From contig JAFRLY010000035.1 in NCBI GenBank assembly GCA_017431005.1, forward strand, positions 1-60,123: a stretch of 60,123 bases of DNA. Direction: 5' to 3'. The notes beneath the pieces are model-generated. The model was not told the DNA's origin, made no database searches, and was given only the letters and a program-made list of their open reading frames with translations. The translations under genes were made by a program, and so were the position numbers. The stretch is from Clostridia bacterium (GTDB lineage: Bacteria > Bacillota > Clostridia > Christensenellales > Aristaeellaceae). This document shows positions 44,380 to 52,860 of this stretch, piece after piece. The stretch's first letter is position 1. Each line of letters starts with the position of its first letter.

Positions 44380-44492
44380 ATTCAGCCTCCGTTTTCCCGC
44401 TCACTGAGGGTATCATGGCAGCATTCTGATCTGATTAACTCAGATATATTAGCATGCAGGGTATCTTTTCTGTCAATGGAATTGGGAAAGGA

Positions 44493-45239
44493 TTATGAAT
44501 TTTCAGGAGCCTTCCTGGCCAGCCAGCCCCGGAAAATACCCCCTTCGAAAACGGAAATGATGATGAAGAAGATATCGGCGAACAGGATGAAAACGAACGA
44601 GGGAACCAGGATGCGCGTATATTTCTTTCCGCTGCAGGTGCCCTTTCTCAGGAAAAAGCTCATACGGCACAGATAAAACAGCACGCCCAGATTGAAGAAC
44701 AGCAGGAGCGCCGCGTTTTCTCCGAAATTGATCCAGGCGCTTTCCGGGAAGAAGTTCCCGGTATTTGCCGCGCTGAGCACGATATTCAGCAGCAGCAGGG
44801 CGAACTGTACAACAAAGAGAATTCGCGTCACGTTCAGCATAACGCCGCCGCCGATTCCGACGCCGCCGCCCCAGGAAAGCCCGGCCCGGGCGCAGAAGTT
44901 CTCAAAAATCTGCATCAGCGGCTCGTTCTGTTTTCCTTCTATGAAGCCGTTGTTCGAGATGACGTATATGCTCAGGTGAAGATCGCTTTCCCTGCAGAAG
45001 GCCTCCATCCTTTCCATAAACCTCAGCACGTGCGACGGAACGCCGTCCACATAGAGCGGAACGCCGAACACTACCGCCTGTGCTCCCTGCAGCTGCTCCA
45101 GGATCCGGTCGCCGTCAGCCGGGGTGCGCAGCTTTTCGGTGACTTTCTGCCCGCCGGCGAATAAACGCTCCAGAAAAAGGAAGTAGGAAGAGGCGCAGAA
45201 CTTCTTTTTCGGGCTGCAGTTAATGAAGATTGTTTTCAC
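44493..45239 (-). CDS. Flavodoxin-fold NAD(P)H oxidoreductase with membrane C-terminus
   Basis: Residues 1-130 resemble FMN-dependent oxidoreductases (MKTIFINCSPKKKFCASSYF, AVVFGVPLYVDGVPSHVLRFMER, ENFCARAGL). From about residue 130 the protein continues with three or four membrane helices (FVVQFALLLLNIVLS, AALLLFFNLGVLFYLC, ILVPSFVFILFADIFFII). That would fix the flavin domain to the membrane, which is uncommon. Its start overlaps the end of the next upstream flavoprotein by four bases; both follow a TetR gene. Confidence 0.65.
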   Translation of the reverse strand: MKTIFINCSPKKKFCASSYFLFLERLFAGGQKVTEKLRTPADGDRILEQLQGAQAVVFGVPLYVDGVPSHVLRFMERMEAFCRESDLHLSIYVISNNGFIEGKQNEPLMQIFENFCARAGLSWGGGVGIGGGVMLNVTRILFVVQFALLLLNIVLSAANTGNFFPESAWINFGENAALLLFFNLGVLFYLCRMSFFLRKGTCSGKKYTRILVPSFVFILFADIFFIIISVFEGGIFRGWLARKAPENS

Positions 45240-45724
45240 AGCAATCCCTCCAGTTCTTCAACGCTCTGAGCAAATGCCACTTCAGAACGCTCAAATCCGT
45301 CATTGATTGCGTTGCGCTCCGCCAGATAACGGAAGGTGGCTTTTTCAGCCTCGGTTATTTCGCCATAAACAATAACCTTCCACAGACTGTGCTTTCCGTA
45401 CCTGAGCGTATGATGCATCTGCCGTCCGCGGTAGGTGCTGAACGGCGTGGAGGTTCCGATGGAACGGTCCAGCACGTTTTTGATATCAGCGCTGTATCCG
45501 CCGTACAGGTTTTTCGTGATGATCACCAGCTCATCCGCCTGCCCGATGATCCTGCAGATCTGCTGCAGCTTATCCTTCATGGCGCATTCCGCGGGATGTC
45601 GGGTCCAGCAGCCGAAGCAGCCCTGGCAGGGAGCGTATTTCCCGTCAGCGGCTATCGCACGATCGCATCCGGATTCAATGACCGCGTCATGGGAATGATC
45701 CAGATCATACAGAATGACTTTCAT
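45236..45724 (-). CDS. NAD(P)H-dependent flavin oxidoreductase with Cys-rich motif
   Basis: ATG 45724 has AGGAGG six bases upstream; the longer frame lacks a site. The 162-residue protein has a flavodoxin-like fold with CQGCFGCWTRHPAEC near residue 35, as in iron-sulfur flavoprotein-related oxidoreductases, then ADELVIITKNLYGGYSADIKNVLDR. It probably reduces quinones, nitro compounds or metals using FMN. It overlaps the TetR gene upstream by 20 bases and the membrane flavoprotein downstream by four. Confidence 0.75.
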   Translation of the reverse strand: MKVILYDLDHSHDAVIESGCDRAIAADGKYAPCQGCFGCWTRHPAECAMKDKLQQICRIIGQADELVIITKNLYGGYSADIKNVLDRSIGTSTPFSTYRGRQMHHTLRYGKHSLWKVIVYGEITEAEKATFRYLAERNAINDGFERSEVAFAQSVEELEGLL

Positions 45725-46292
45725 TGTCTTCCTCCTGTTCCGCTGCGAGCACGGCGCCATTCCATGCGCGTTCAAGATGCTCCGCAATCAGTTTCTCATC
45801 AAATTCCAGATGGTTGTTGGTGATCAGGCTGGCGTATCCGTGGGCAAACAGGGCAACGGTCAGAAATACATCCCGGGTTTTTTTCATGCTGAGCTCCGCG
45901 CCCTCCTGCATGGCTGCAAGCACCGGGATCAGCTCCTCGGAATTCACCATTTCCAGCAGGCTGTTTTCCCCGGCGTATCCGGACTGAAACAGGAAGCGGA
46001 AAAGCTGCGGCTCCTCCACGGCGAAGCGGATATAGTTCATACCGATTCCCAGAATCGGATCCTGGCCGGGCGGGGTGTTCATCATGTACTGTGTGTGCAG
46101 CTGATCAGCCTGCCTGTAGGCAGCCTTTTTCAGGCTGTCGATTGTTGAAAAATGATACATCACCGGCTGTGTGGAACAGTGCAGCTGCCCGGAAACCGTC
46201 CGGGCGTTGATGCTCTCAAACCCGCTCCTGCGGGCCACTTCAACGGCTGCGCTGATGATCATGTCCTTTGTGATCCTTGCTTTTGGCGGCAT
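45705..46292 (-). CDS. TetR-family regulator of the flavoprotein operon
   Basis: The 195-residue protein begins with the TetR helix-turn-helix (TKDMIISAAVEVARRSGFESINARTVSGQLHCSTQPVMYHF region) and a variable helical ligand domain. A palindrome TATAACTTACGTTATA at 46311-46326 lies just before its start and after its promoter, so the operon is probably self-repressed. It heads the operon of two flavoproteins. Confidence 0.85.
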   Translation of the reverse strand: MPPKARITKDMIISAAVEVARRSGFESINARTVSGQLHCSTQPVMYHFSTIDSLKKAAYRQADQLHTQYMMNTPPGQDPILGIGMNYIRFAVEEPQLFRFLFQSGYAGENSLLEMVNSEELIPVLAAMQEGAELSMKKTRDVFLTVALFAHGYASLITNNHLEFDEKLIAEHLERAWNGAVLAAEQEEDNESHSV

Positions 46293-46310
46293 GCATGGAA
46301 CTCCTTTTAT

Positions 46311-46326
46311 TATAACTTACGTTATA
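46311..46326. promoter_or_regulatory. TetR-type operator
   Basis: TATAAC and GTTATA form a perfect inverted repeat with a four-base centre, between the -10 box and the ribosome site of the TetR gene. Confidence 0.7.
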
Positions 46327-46337
46327 CAACGAAAATT

Positions 46338-46366
46338 ATAATACATATTGATCTGCGCTATGTCAA
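46338..46366 (-). promoter_or_regulatory. Promoter of the TetR operon
   Basis: TTGACA (46366-46361), a 17-base spacer and TATTAT (46343-46338) lie on the minus strand. Confidence 0.7.
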
Positions 46367-46387
46367 TAGTGAATCATGCAGCAAAAC

Positions 46388-46421
46388 TGCAAAAAACTCC
46401 CGCAGGGCTGCTGCCCCGCAG
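46388..46421 (-). terminator. Terminator of the dehydratase pair
   Basis: Fourteen-base arms with two weak pairs (46388-46401 and 46406-46419, approximate) are followed by TTTTTTGC on the minus strand, downstream of the small subunit gene. Confidence 0.7.
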
Positions 46422-46506
46422 GAGTTTGTCTGTCCCGGCGCTTATGGCGGGATCCGCATGCTCTGCCCGATACAGACGGGGATATCCGGATTTCCCGTCA
46501 GCGGTT

Positions 46507-47010
46507 TTATTCTTTTCCAAACCGCTTCCGCATCAGGGGCTTGATTCCGCCGGCCTCCAGAATGAGCATGGCCTGTTCACCCAATTGCTCACAGGGATAA
46601 CTTTCACCTGTTTCCTGCACGCTGACTGTGCCGGCGTCCAGATCAAGCGTAAGCGTCTGCCCGGCGTTCACATGCCGGCTGATTCCTTTACAGATAACCG
46701 GCAGCAGGCCGAGATTTATCGCGTTGCGGAAAAAGATACGGGCAAAGGAATCCGCCAGTACCGCTCTGGCTCCCATGGCCAGCAAAGCGATCGGTGCGTG
46801 CTCCCGGCTTGACCCGCAGCCGAAATTACGGCCCGCAACGACAATCCCGCCCTCCGGAAAGGTTGACGCAATCTCCCTGCTGACACCTTCAAGGCAATGG
46901 CTTCCTATCTCTTTCGGGTCTGTCAAAGCCAGATAACAGCCCGGATAAATCTGATCGGTATCAATATTGTCGCCCACAACAATCACTTTGCCTGTAAGCT
47001 TCTTTTCCAT
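46507..47010 (-). CDS. Aconitase-family dehydratase, small (LeuD-like) subunit
   Basis: The 167-residue protein is a swivelling-domain subunit: DNIDTDQIYPGCYL, then AGRNFGCGSSREHAPIAL with the substrate-binding Ser-Ser-Arg, and DSFARIFFRNAINLGLLPV. With the large subunit it adds or removes water from a hydroxy acid. 3-isopropylmalate, 2-methylmalate or 2,3-dimethylmalate are possible substrates. It lies 16 bases after the large subunit gene. Confidence 0.85.
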   Translation of the reverse strand: MEKKLTGKVIVVGDNIDTDQIYPGCYLALTDPKEIGSHCLEGVSREIASTFPEGGIVVAGRNFGCGSSREHAPIALLAMGARAVLADSFARIFFRNAINLGLLPVICKGISRHVNAGQTLTLDLDAGTVSVQETGESYPCEQLGEQAMLILEAGGIKPLMRKRFGKE

Positions 47011-47026
47011 CGTTTTACCCTCCTTT

Positions 47027-48292
47027 TCACAGATACGGTCTGGGATCGGTAATCCTGCCGTTCAGCAGGCTGGCGGCCACGGTGGCGGGAGAGGCCAGAT
47101 AAAGGCTGGCTTCTTTGGATCCCATCCGGCCGGGGAAATTGCGGTTTGTACTGGTGATACAGATTTCACCGGGTGCCAGAATACCTTCGTGGACGCCCAG
47201 ACAGGCTGCGCAGCCCGGGGCGGCAATTGTGGCTCCGGCGGCCATCAGGTCCTGGATATATCCTTTTCTGATGCATTCGCTCAGTACTTCGCCGGAAGCC
47301 GGAACGATAATCAGCCGGGTATACGGCGCGATATGCTTTCCTTTCAGGATGCCGGCGGCAACGGCGATATCCTCTTCCCGGCCGCCGGTACAGGAACCGA
47401 TATAGCCCTGGTCCAGCTTAACGTCCTGCCCGGCAATCACTTCAGAAAGCGGATGGACGTTTTCCACGCTGTGCGGACAGGCCAGTTCCGGCTCCAGCCC
47501 GGAAACATCGAACACATAAGATTCTGCATATTCATATCCCGGATCGGTATACTGCACTTCATAGGGGCGGACCGCACGGGCCTTCACATAATCCAGCACA
47601 TCCTGATTGGGCTGCATATAGGCAGTTTTTGCGCCCATTTCCACGGCCATGTTACAGATGACCATACGGCCTGCCACATTCAGGTTTTCCACATAACTGC
47701 CGGTAAAGTCGATTGCCTTATAAACGGCTCCGTCCGCGCGGATCTTTCCCAGTACGGCAAGGATCACATCCTTGGGATAAACACCTTTCGGGGCCTCTCC
47801 CTCCAGCCGGATTTCTATAATCTCCGGCACTCTGAACCAGAGTTCGCCGGTCATCAGGATCGTGGCCATATCCGTTGCTCCGCAGCCTGTGCCCATGGCG
47901 CCGAAAGCTCCGTGCGTTGTGGTATGGGAGTCCGTTGCGACAACAATCATGCCGGGATAGATCACACCGGCTTCCGGCATCACCTGATGGCAGACGCCGC
48001 AATTTGTGTCGAAATGAAAACGGAGATTGTTCTTTTTCGCAAACTCCCGCATTTCCCTGTGATTTGAAGCGCTTTTCACATCAGGGCAGGGAGCATAGTG
48101 ATCAAACACAAACGCACAGCGTTCCCGGTCCCAGACTTTTTCCCCGCCCATTTCATAGAAGGAATAGACGGTCTGCAGATAAAGATCGTTAATCTCCGCA
48201 AAATCAATCTTCGCGGTAACGATCTCTCCTGTTCTGACACTTTCTTTTCCGCTGTTCCGGGCCAGGATCTTTTCAATGGCGTGCATTTTCAT
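47027..48292 (-). CDS. Aconitase-family dehydratase, large (LeuC-like) subunit
   Basis: The 421-residue protein carries the three cluster cysteines Cys301 (GSCTGG), Cys361 and Cys364 (GCAAC) and conserved DSHTTTHGAFGAMGTG and NMAVEMGAKT segments. It would hold a [4Fe-4S] cluster. No leuA or leuB lies nearby and a divergent GntR/FCD regulator controls it. A catabolic use (such as dimethylmalate dehydratase, DmdA/B) is therefore as likely as leucine synthesis. GTATACGAT-type operators lie before its start. Confidence 0.85.
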   Translation of the reverse strand: MKMHAIEKILARNSGKESVRTGEIVTAKIDFAEINDLYLQTVYSFYEMGGEKVWDRERCAFVFDHYAPCPDVKSASNHREMREFAKKNNLRFHFDTNCGVCHQVMPEAGVIYPGMIVVATDSHTTTHGAFGAMGTGCGATDMATILMTGELWFRVPEIIEIRLEGEAPKGVYPKDVILAVLGKIRADGAVYKAIDFTGSYVENLNVAGRMVICNMAVEMGAKTAYMQPNQDVLDYVKARAVRPYEVQYTDPGYEYAESYVFDVSGLEPELACPHSVENVHPLSEVIAGQDVKLDQGYIGSCTGGREEDIAVAAGILKGKHIAPYTRLIIVPASGEVLSECIRKGYIQDLMAAGATIAAPGCAACLGVHEGILAPGEICITSTNRNFPGRMGSKEASLYLASPATVAASLLNGRITDPRPYL

Positions 48293-48319
48293 CCCTCCTG
48301 CTGATTAACTTATTTGCAT

Positions 48320-48338
48320 ATCGTATATCGTATACAAT
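48320..48338. promoter_or_regulatory. GntR operator, dehydratase side
   Basis: Overlapping ATCGTATA copies end in ATCGTATACAAT (48327-48338), one base different from the palindrome at 48471-48482. They lie downstream of the dehydratase -10 box. Confidence 0.7.
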
Positions 48339-48351
48339 TTCAACCGGACAA

Positions 48352-48381
48352 AGCATATCATATTGTGCACTGCCATGTCAA
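48352..48381 (-). promoter_or_regulatory. Promoter of the dehydratase operon
   Basis: TTGACA (48381-48376), an 18-base spacer and TATGCT (48357-48352) lie on the minus strand. Confidence 0.6.
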
Positions 48382-48429
48382 CAGATTTCCGGAATAATGT
48401 TAAATCTAATGGCTTTAGCAATTTTCACC

Positions 48430-48458
48430 TTGCGGAAAAGGAAGAATAACAGTATAAT
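48430..48458 (+). promoter_or_regulatory. Promoter of the GntR regulator
   Basis: TTGCGG (48430-48435), a 17-base spacer and TATAAT (48453-48458) lie before the operator at 48471. Confidence 0.65.
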
Positions 48459-48470
48459 TATATAAAAAAT

Positions 48471-48482
48471 ATCGTATACGAT
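48471..48482. promoter_or_regulatory. GntR operator, regulator side
   Basis: ATCGTATACGAT is a perfect 12-base palindrome between the gntR promoter and its ribosome site, of the kind bound by FCD-type GntR proteins. Confidence 0.75.
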
Positions 48483-48496
48483 TATCAGGAGGAACG

Positions 48497-49138
48497 ATGA
48501 ACCATTTAGCGATGATGCCTGCCCGGGTACGGATCGCTTCTGAATTAAGAAAGGCAATTTACACCGGTGAATATAAAAGCGGGGACGAGCTGAGCCTTAC
48601 GGAAGTGGCAAATCAGCTGGGAATCAGCCGTACGCCGGTCCGTGAAGCCTTTCAGGAGCTGGAGGGAGAAGGGCTGATCACACTCCGCATGAACAGGGGA
48701 GCCGTTGTTAATCAGATCGACCGGAAATTTGTTCAGGACATTTTTGAAATGCGGAAACTGCTGGAGGCGGAGGCCGCCGCCCGCGCCGCGAAGAATGGCA
48801 TGGAGACGGAGCGGCTGCTGGAACGGCTGTATGATCTCCGGGATCACATAGAGGATGTGAGCAGGGAAAAATATGAAACGCTGAACCAGGATATTCACAC
48901 CGCGATCTGGAAGACGGCGGACAACCATCAGCTGCAGAAGTATCTTCTGGAAATGTGGAACGGCCCCAGCGCGGCCGGCACTCCGGAGAATGTGCTGGAA
49001 CATTACCGGAATTCAACATTTGAGCATATCTCAATCCTGCAGTTCATCCGTGACGGAATGCCGGCAGCAGCGCAGCAGGCAATGGAACTTCATATTACGC
49101 GGAGCATGAAAAACATGCTCAGCCTGTTTCCGGAATAA
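48497..49138 (+). CDS. GntR-family regulator with FCD domain
   Basis: The 213-residue protein has a winged helix-turn-helix (LTEVANQLGISRTPVREAFQELEGEGLI) and an FCD helical domain that usually binds an organic acid with a metal. The twin palindromes on both sides of the intergenic region suggest it represses itself and the divergent dehydratase genes, with the dehydratase substrate or a related acid as inducer. Confidence 0.88.
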   Translation: MNHLAMMPARVRIASELRKAIYTGEYKSGDELSLTEVANQLGISRTPVREAFQELEGEGLITLRMNRGAVVNQIDRKFVQDIFEMRKLLEAEAAARAAKNGMETERLLERLYDLRDHIEDVSREKYETLNQDIHTAIWKTADNHQLQKYLLEMWNGPSAAGTPENVLEHYRNSTFEHISILQFIRDGMPAAAQQAMELHITRSMKNMLSLFPE

Positions 49139-49210
49139 ATAACAGGGACAGCGTCGCACTGGAACATCTGCGGAAAGCCGGAATCCTGTGACTGAAGGAG
49201 GATAATGAAT

Positions 49211-50215
49211 ATGGCGTTTGAAAAAAGCACACTGGGCAGTCTTCTGAGCGATCCGCGGATCCGGCCGGTCGCTGCGGACGCGATCCGGAGGAGGGATCTG
49301 AGCCGGGAGGATGCGTGGGACAAAACCCTGGAGGAGATCCGGAAGGAGCATTTCTTTACCAGCGACATCGGAAAAGGGATGGAGCGCCTGTATGCCGCGG
49401 CCGATACGGGGGACTGGTATTATCCGCTGTACAGCGAGGAAGAGTGCCTGGAGGATGAGGCGCGCAGGGGCGTCAGCCTGGTCTGGCTCCCGGCGGAAGG
49501 AAAGGAGGCGGATGAACGGCCGTTCATTCTGCTGGTGCCGGGCGGCGGCTTTGTGAACGTGTGGAATCTTACGGAGGGCTGGCCCATCGCCGAAAGGTTC
49601 AACAGGGACGGGTATCATGTGTTTGTGCTGACCTATCAGGTGAGCGGGGAGGAGAAGCTGCTGGAGAAGAACATGGAGGACTTTGCCAGGGCACTGCGGC
49701 TGATCCGGGAGAAGGAAGCTCATTTCCGCCTGCATGCGGACCGGTACATTACCTGCGGCTTCTCGGCCGGAGGCTATCTGGTCTGCCTCTGGAACACCCG
49801 GATGGGGTATGCCGCTCATCAGCTGCCCAAACCGCAGGCCGTTTTCCCGGTCTATCCCTTTGTCAGCCCGAAGCTCAGCCTGGCGGGGGAAAATCCGGAG
49901 GAGGAAACCGAAGAGGACCGGAAGGGGGATATCCGGCTGTACGGCTGCCCCGTCCGGGAGGCCGTGAAAACCTGCTATGAAATTCCGGAGCACGCGGAGG
50001 GCTTCCCGCCCTGCGCCCTGTTCCTGGCCGCCGGGGACGAGCTGGTGGATCCGAGGCACTCAACCCTGCTGGCCGGGGCGCTGGAGGCGCTTCATATCCC
50101 CTGCAGGCTGGAGATCGGTCCGGAGGGCGGACACGGCTTCGCGGACGGATCCGGCATGTGCATGGAAGGCTGGACGGAGCGGGCTGCTGCGTGGTACGAA
50201 AGCCTGAAGAACTGA
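49211..50215 (+). CDS. Alpha/beta hydrolase (BD-FAE/esterase-lipase type)
   Basis: ATG 49211 lies nine bases after AGGAGG; the ATG two codons before is too close. The 334-residue protein has the oxyanion motif VPGGGF, nucleophile Ser185 in CGFSAGG, an Asp in GDELVDP and His in GGHGF. It lacks a signal peptide. It probably removes acyl groups from sugars or small esters, which would suit a fibre degrader. Confidence 0.8.
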   Translation: MAFEKSTLGSLLSDPRIRPVAADAIRRRDLSREDAWDKTLEEIRKEHFFTSDIGKGMERLYAAADTGDWYYPLYSEEECLEDEARRGVSLVWLPAEGKEADERPFILLVPGGGFVNVWNLTEGWPIAERFNRDGYHVFVLTYQVSGEEKLLEKNMEDFARALRLIREKEAHFRLHADRYITCGFSAGGYLVCLWNTRMGYAAHQLPKPQAVFPVYPFVSPKLSLAGENPEEETEEDRKGDIRLYGCPVREAVKTCYEIPEHAEGFPPCALFLAAGDELVDPRHSTLLAGALEALHIPCRLEIGPEGGHGFADGSGMCMEGWTERAAAWYESLKN

Positions 50216-50462
50216 CAGGATTCCGTAATGTAAAATACTGAAAAGTGCGAACGGAGCCGGATCATACCATGGAGCCGTAACGGACAGCATGAACTGTTCA
50301 CTCGGGAGAACGGACGGACTACCATGCCTGATGATAAGCTTCTATGGGTGAAATAGCGTGCCCTATTTTTCTGACCTGACTATGTAATTTTTCAGCAGCC
50401 GGACGGATAATCAGTACATGCCGGATGACCGGTATATATTGATTTATGGGAGGATTCGGACA

Positions 50463-50936
50463 ATGCTTCGGCTGCTTGGTATTCTGACAATTGTGAATCT
50501 GCTGTTCGGCGGACATCATCGCCGCCGCGCTCTTCGCAGAGGCATTCTGCTTGGGGCAATCCTGGGCTTCTTTGCCAACCGTGATTCCGGCACGGACCGC
50601 GCGGCCGAAGAATTCCGGGAAAGAACGGGACGGGCCCGGGAAACGATCCGTCAGACGGTGAAGGAAGTTAAGCAGGAAATCAGGAACGCGAAAAGGGAAA
50701 TCCGGGAGGCCCGGAACGCTGACCGGAAAGCGCCTGAGGCAGCGCGGGAAGCGCGGCAGGACGATACGGTGATCGCTGTAAGGGAAACGTCCGCGGAGGC
50801 GGCGGCCAATGAAGACCTCGTGCAGGAGCTGGAACGGAACGCGCGGACGGCCGCGATGATGAGCGACGTTCCGGTGATTCATTTCCCGGAGGACGATCCG
50901 AAGTATAACAGCAGCAAAAAATACGGGTATGCCTGA
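50463..50936 (+). CDS. Small membrane-anchored coiled-coil protein, unknown
   Basis: ATG 50463 has GGGAGG upstream; the longer frame lacks a site. The 157-residue product has a membrane helix at the start (LLGILTIVNLLF), an Arg/His-rich turn (GGHHRRRALRR), a second short hydrophobic helix (GILLGAILGFF), then a long charged helix with repeated REIREARNADRKAPEAAREARQ-like stretches that may form a coiled coil. I do not recognise it. It precedes the DUF4003 gene by 45 bases. Confidence 0.55.
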   Translation: MLRLLGILTIVNLLFGGHHRRRALRRGILLGAILGFFANRDSGTDRAAEEFRERTGRARETIRQTVKEVKQEIRNAKREIREARNADRKAPEAAREARQDDTVIAVRETSAEAAANEDLVQELERNARTAAMMSDVPVIHFPEDDPKYNSSKKYGYA

Positions 50937-50981
50937 AACGGCGCGCCCGGTGAGCAGGGATAACGAACGGAGGAAAAGACC

Positions 50982-51938
50982 ATGAAGGATACGCTGCAGG
51001 CAAGGTGCACCCGGTTTGTTGAAGCCAGGGATATCATTAAGGACACATTCAGATGGGAGAGCTCCTATCTGCCCCCGGTGTGCGCCAACCTCTTCTGCGC
51101 GAAGGATATGCTGCCGGAGGAGGAAAAGCTGCGGGCCTGCCGGGAACTGATCAACCGGAATACGGGGATCTTCTCCTCGTTCCGCGGGAATATCCGGATC
51201 CCGCTGGCATGCATGCTGTCCATGGAGGCGGATCCGGAGGAGAAATTTCAGCAGGCGCAGGAGCTGTATCAGGCGCTGAAGCAGCATTTTTACGGCTCAG
51301 ATTATCTGGCCCTGGCGGCATTCCTGCTGACGGATTATGACTGCACGGATGAACGCCTGAGCAGAGGCAGAAGGCTCTACAAAATGATGAAGGAGGAGCA
51401 CCCCTTCCTGACCTCCTCCGAGGACAGCATCTTCGCGGTGCTGATGGCCTGGTCCACGCAGAGCGACGAGACCCTGATTCAGGATATGGAAGCCTGCTAC
51501 CGCATCCTGAAGGAACGCTTCCATGACAGCGACTGCGTGCAGACCATGACGCACATCCTGGCGATGGAAGAGGGAGACGCCACGGCCAAGTGTGAAAGGG
51601 TGTTCACGCTGTACGACGCGATTGAAAGAAACGGCGGGAAATACGGAAAGCATTATGAACTGGCCACCCTGGCCGCGCTGGCGATGCTGAAGACGGATCC
51701 GGAGGAGCTGGCGCGCGGCATGATGGAGGCAGACAGCTTCCTGGCGGAGCAGAAGGGCTACGGCTTCTGGGGCGTGGGTAAGAAACAGCGCCTGATGCAC
51801 GCGGCGATGATCGTGTCGGATGAATATGTTCCGCACGACACCGTGGATCAGGCCGCGCTGACAGGTACGATTTCGCTGATCATCGCGCAGCAGATTGCCA
51901 TGTGCGCGGCTGTGGCGGCCTCCGCTGCGTCCCATTAA
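50982..51938 (+). CDS. DUF4003-family protein
   Basis: The 318-residue, all-helical protein matches DUF4003 by its start (VEARDIIKDTFRWESSYLPPVCANLFC) and the conserved MSYTE-free helical body with LTSSEDSIFAVLMA and YGFWGVGKKQRLMHAAMIV. No catalytic motif or signal peptide is visible; the last 25 residues are hydrophobic and could form a membrane tail. Function is unknown. A relic of an FtsX permease follows. Confidence 0.75.
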   Translation: MKDTLQARCTRFVEARDIIKDTFRWESSYLPPVCANLFCAKDMLPEEEKLRACRELINRNTGIFSSFRGNIRIPLACMLSMEADPEEKFQQAQELYQALKQHFYGSDYLALAAFLLTDYDCTDERLSRGRRLYKMMKEEHPFLTSSEDSIFAVLMAWSTQSDETLIQDMEACYRILKERFHDSDCVQTMTHILAMEEGDATAKCERVFTLYDAIERNGGKYGKHYELATLAALAMLKTDPEELARGMMEADSFLAEQKGYGFWGVGKKQRLMHAAMIVSDEYVPHDTVDQAALTGTISLIIAQQIAMCAAVAASAASH

Positions 51939-52002
51939 GGAAGGCAGCCTCTGTCCGGAAAAACCGGAACAGGGAACAACTGATTACCTGAAGATAAGTA
52001 TC

Positions 52003-52326
52003 ATGAGCTACACGGAAAGGTATCGGGAAATGGCAACGCTGAAGGTGGTCGGATTCAAGGATTCCCGGATCGGGCGCCTGCTGATCAGCCAGAATATGTG
52101 GATGACAGTCATCGGGATCCTGATCGGCATCCCCGCCGGCGCGGGCGTGCTGCAGTATCTGCTGACGGCCCTTGCGTCGGAATATGAGCTGAAACTGGTT
52201 CTGGGGCCGGCCACCTGGCTTGTCAGCATACTGCTGACCTTCGGAGTATCCCTGGCGGTGGGGCTGATGATTTCCCGGAAAAACCGGTCGATTGATATGG
52301 TGGAAGCCCTGAAAACGGAGGAATAA
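52003..52326 (+). pseudogene. C-terminal remnant of an FtsX-like ABC permease
   Basis: The frame reads MSYTERYREMATLKVVGFKDSRIGRLLISQNMWMTVIGILIG and ends with a membrane helix and RSIDMVEALKTEE. This is the end of large MacB/FtsX-type permeases, which are normally 400 to 1000 residues. All upstream domains are missing. The similarity begins near 51985, just after the DUF4003 gene, which points to a deletion. A free 107-residue protein from ATG 52003 is possible, but its ribosome site is poor. Confidence 0.75.
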
Positions 52327-52460
52327 ATAGAATTAAAAAATATACCGCACAGAAGAAAAAAACACTGCCACCCCGGGAAAACGGACGTATAAACAGATGT
52401 CCGGCGGGAAAAACCGACCGGAACAGAATACAAAACCGGATGTATAAGGAGGATATGAAA

Positions 52461-52694
52461 ATGAATTTCAAGGGTGTGGGAACTGTCTTCTGTGTGATCG
52501 CTGCGATTCTGGCCGGTGTCCGCTATATTGCCGCGGCTCTCTTCGCGAGCGGATCGGCCACCATCAGCTCGGAAGTCTTCGCGGTCGCGCTGGCCTCTGT
52601 CGGTACGACTCCGCTGATTGCCGCCATCGCGGCGCTGGCGATCGGCGTGTGCTTCCTGGCGCTGGGATTTGCCAAAGACGGGAAAAAGGCGTAA
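52461..52694 (+). CDS. Small two-helix membrane protein, unknown
   Basis: AAGGAGG lies eight bases before ATG 52461. The 77-residue product has two membrane helices (VFCVIAAILAGVRYIAAALFA and PLIAAIAALAIGVCFLALGFA) and a Lys-rich end. Its well-formed ribosome site suggests it is made. Nothing further can be said of its function. Confidence 0.6.
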   Translation: MNFKGVGTVFCVIAAILAGVRYIAAALFASGSATISSEVFAVALASVGTTPLIAAIAALAIGVCFLALGFAKDGKKA

Positions 52695-52724
52695 AGTACT
52701 TTACGGACGCAGCCGGCGCTTTTC

Positions 52725-52753
52725 AGCCCGGGCCGTTTGATGCGGTCCGGGCT
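52725..52753 (+). terminator. Probable terminator
   Basis: AGCCCGGGCC and GGTCCGGGCT form a 10-base stem with one G-T pair after the small membrane protein gene. A T-run is missing, so it may be weak. Confidence 0.45.
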
Positions 52754-52860
52754 TCCATGTACTCCGCCCGGAATCCTTTCACGGCGGATACGAAATGTAC
52801 AGCCGGACTGAACTGACGATACGCATTCTGAATCAGTGACGAACTCCCGGGAGGAAGAAA

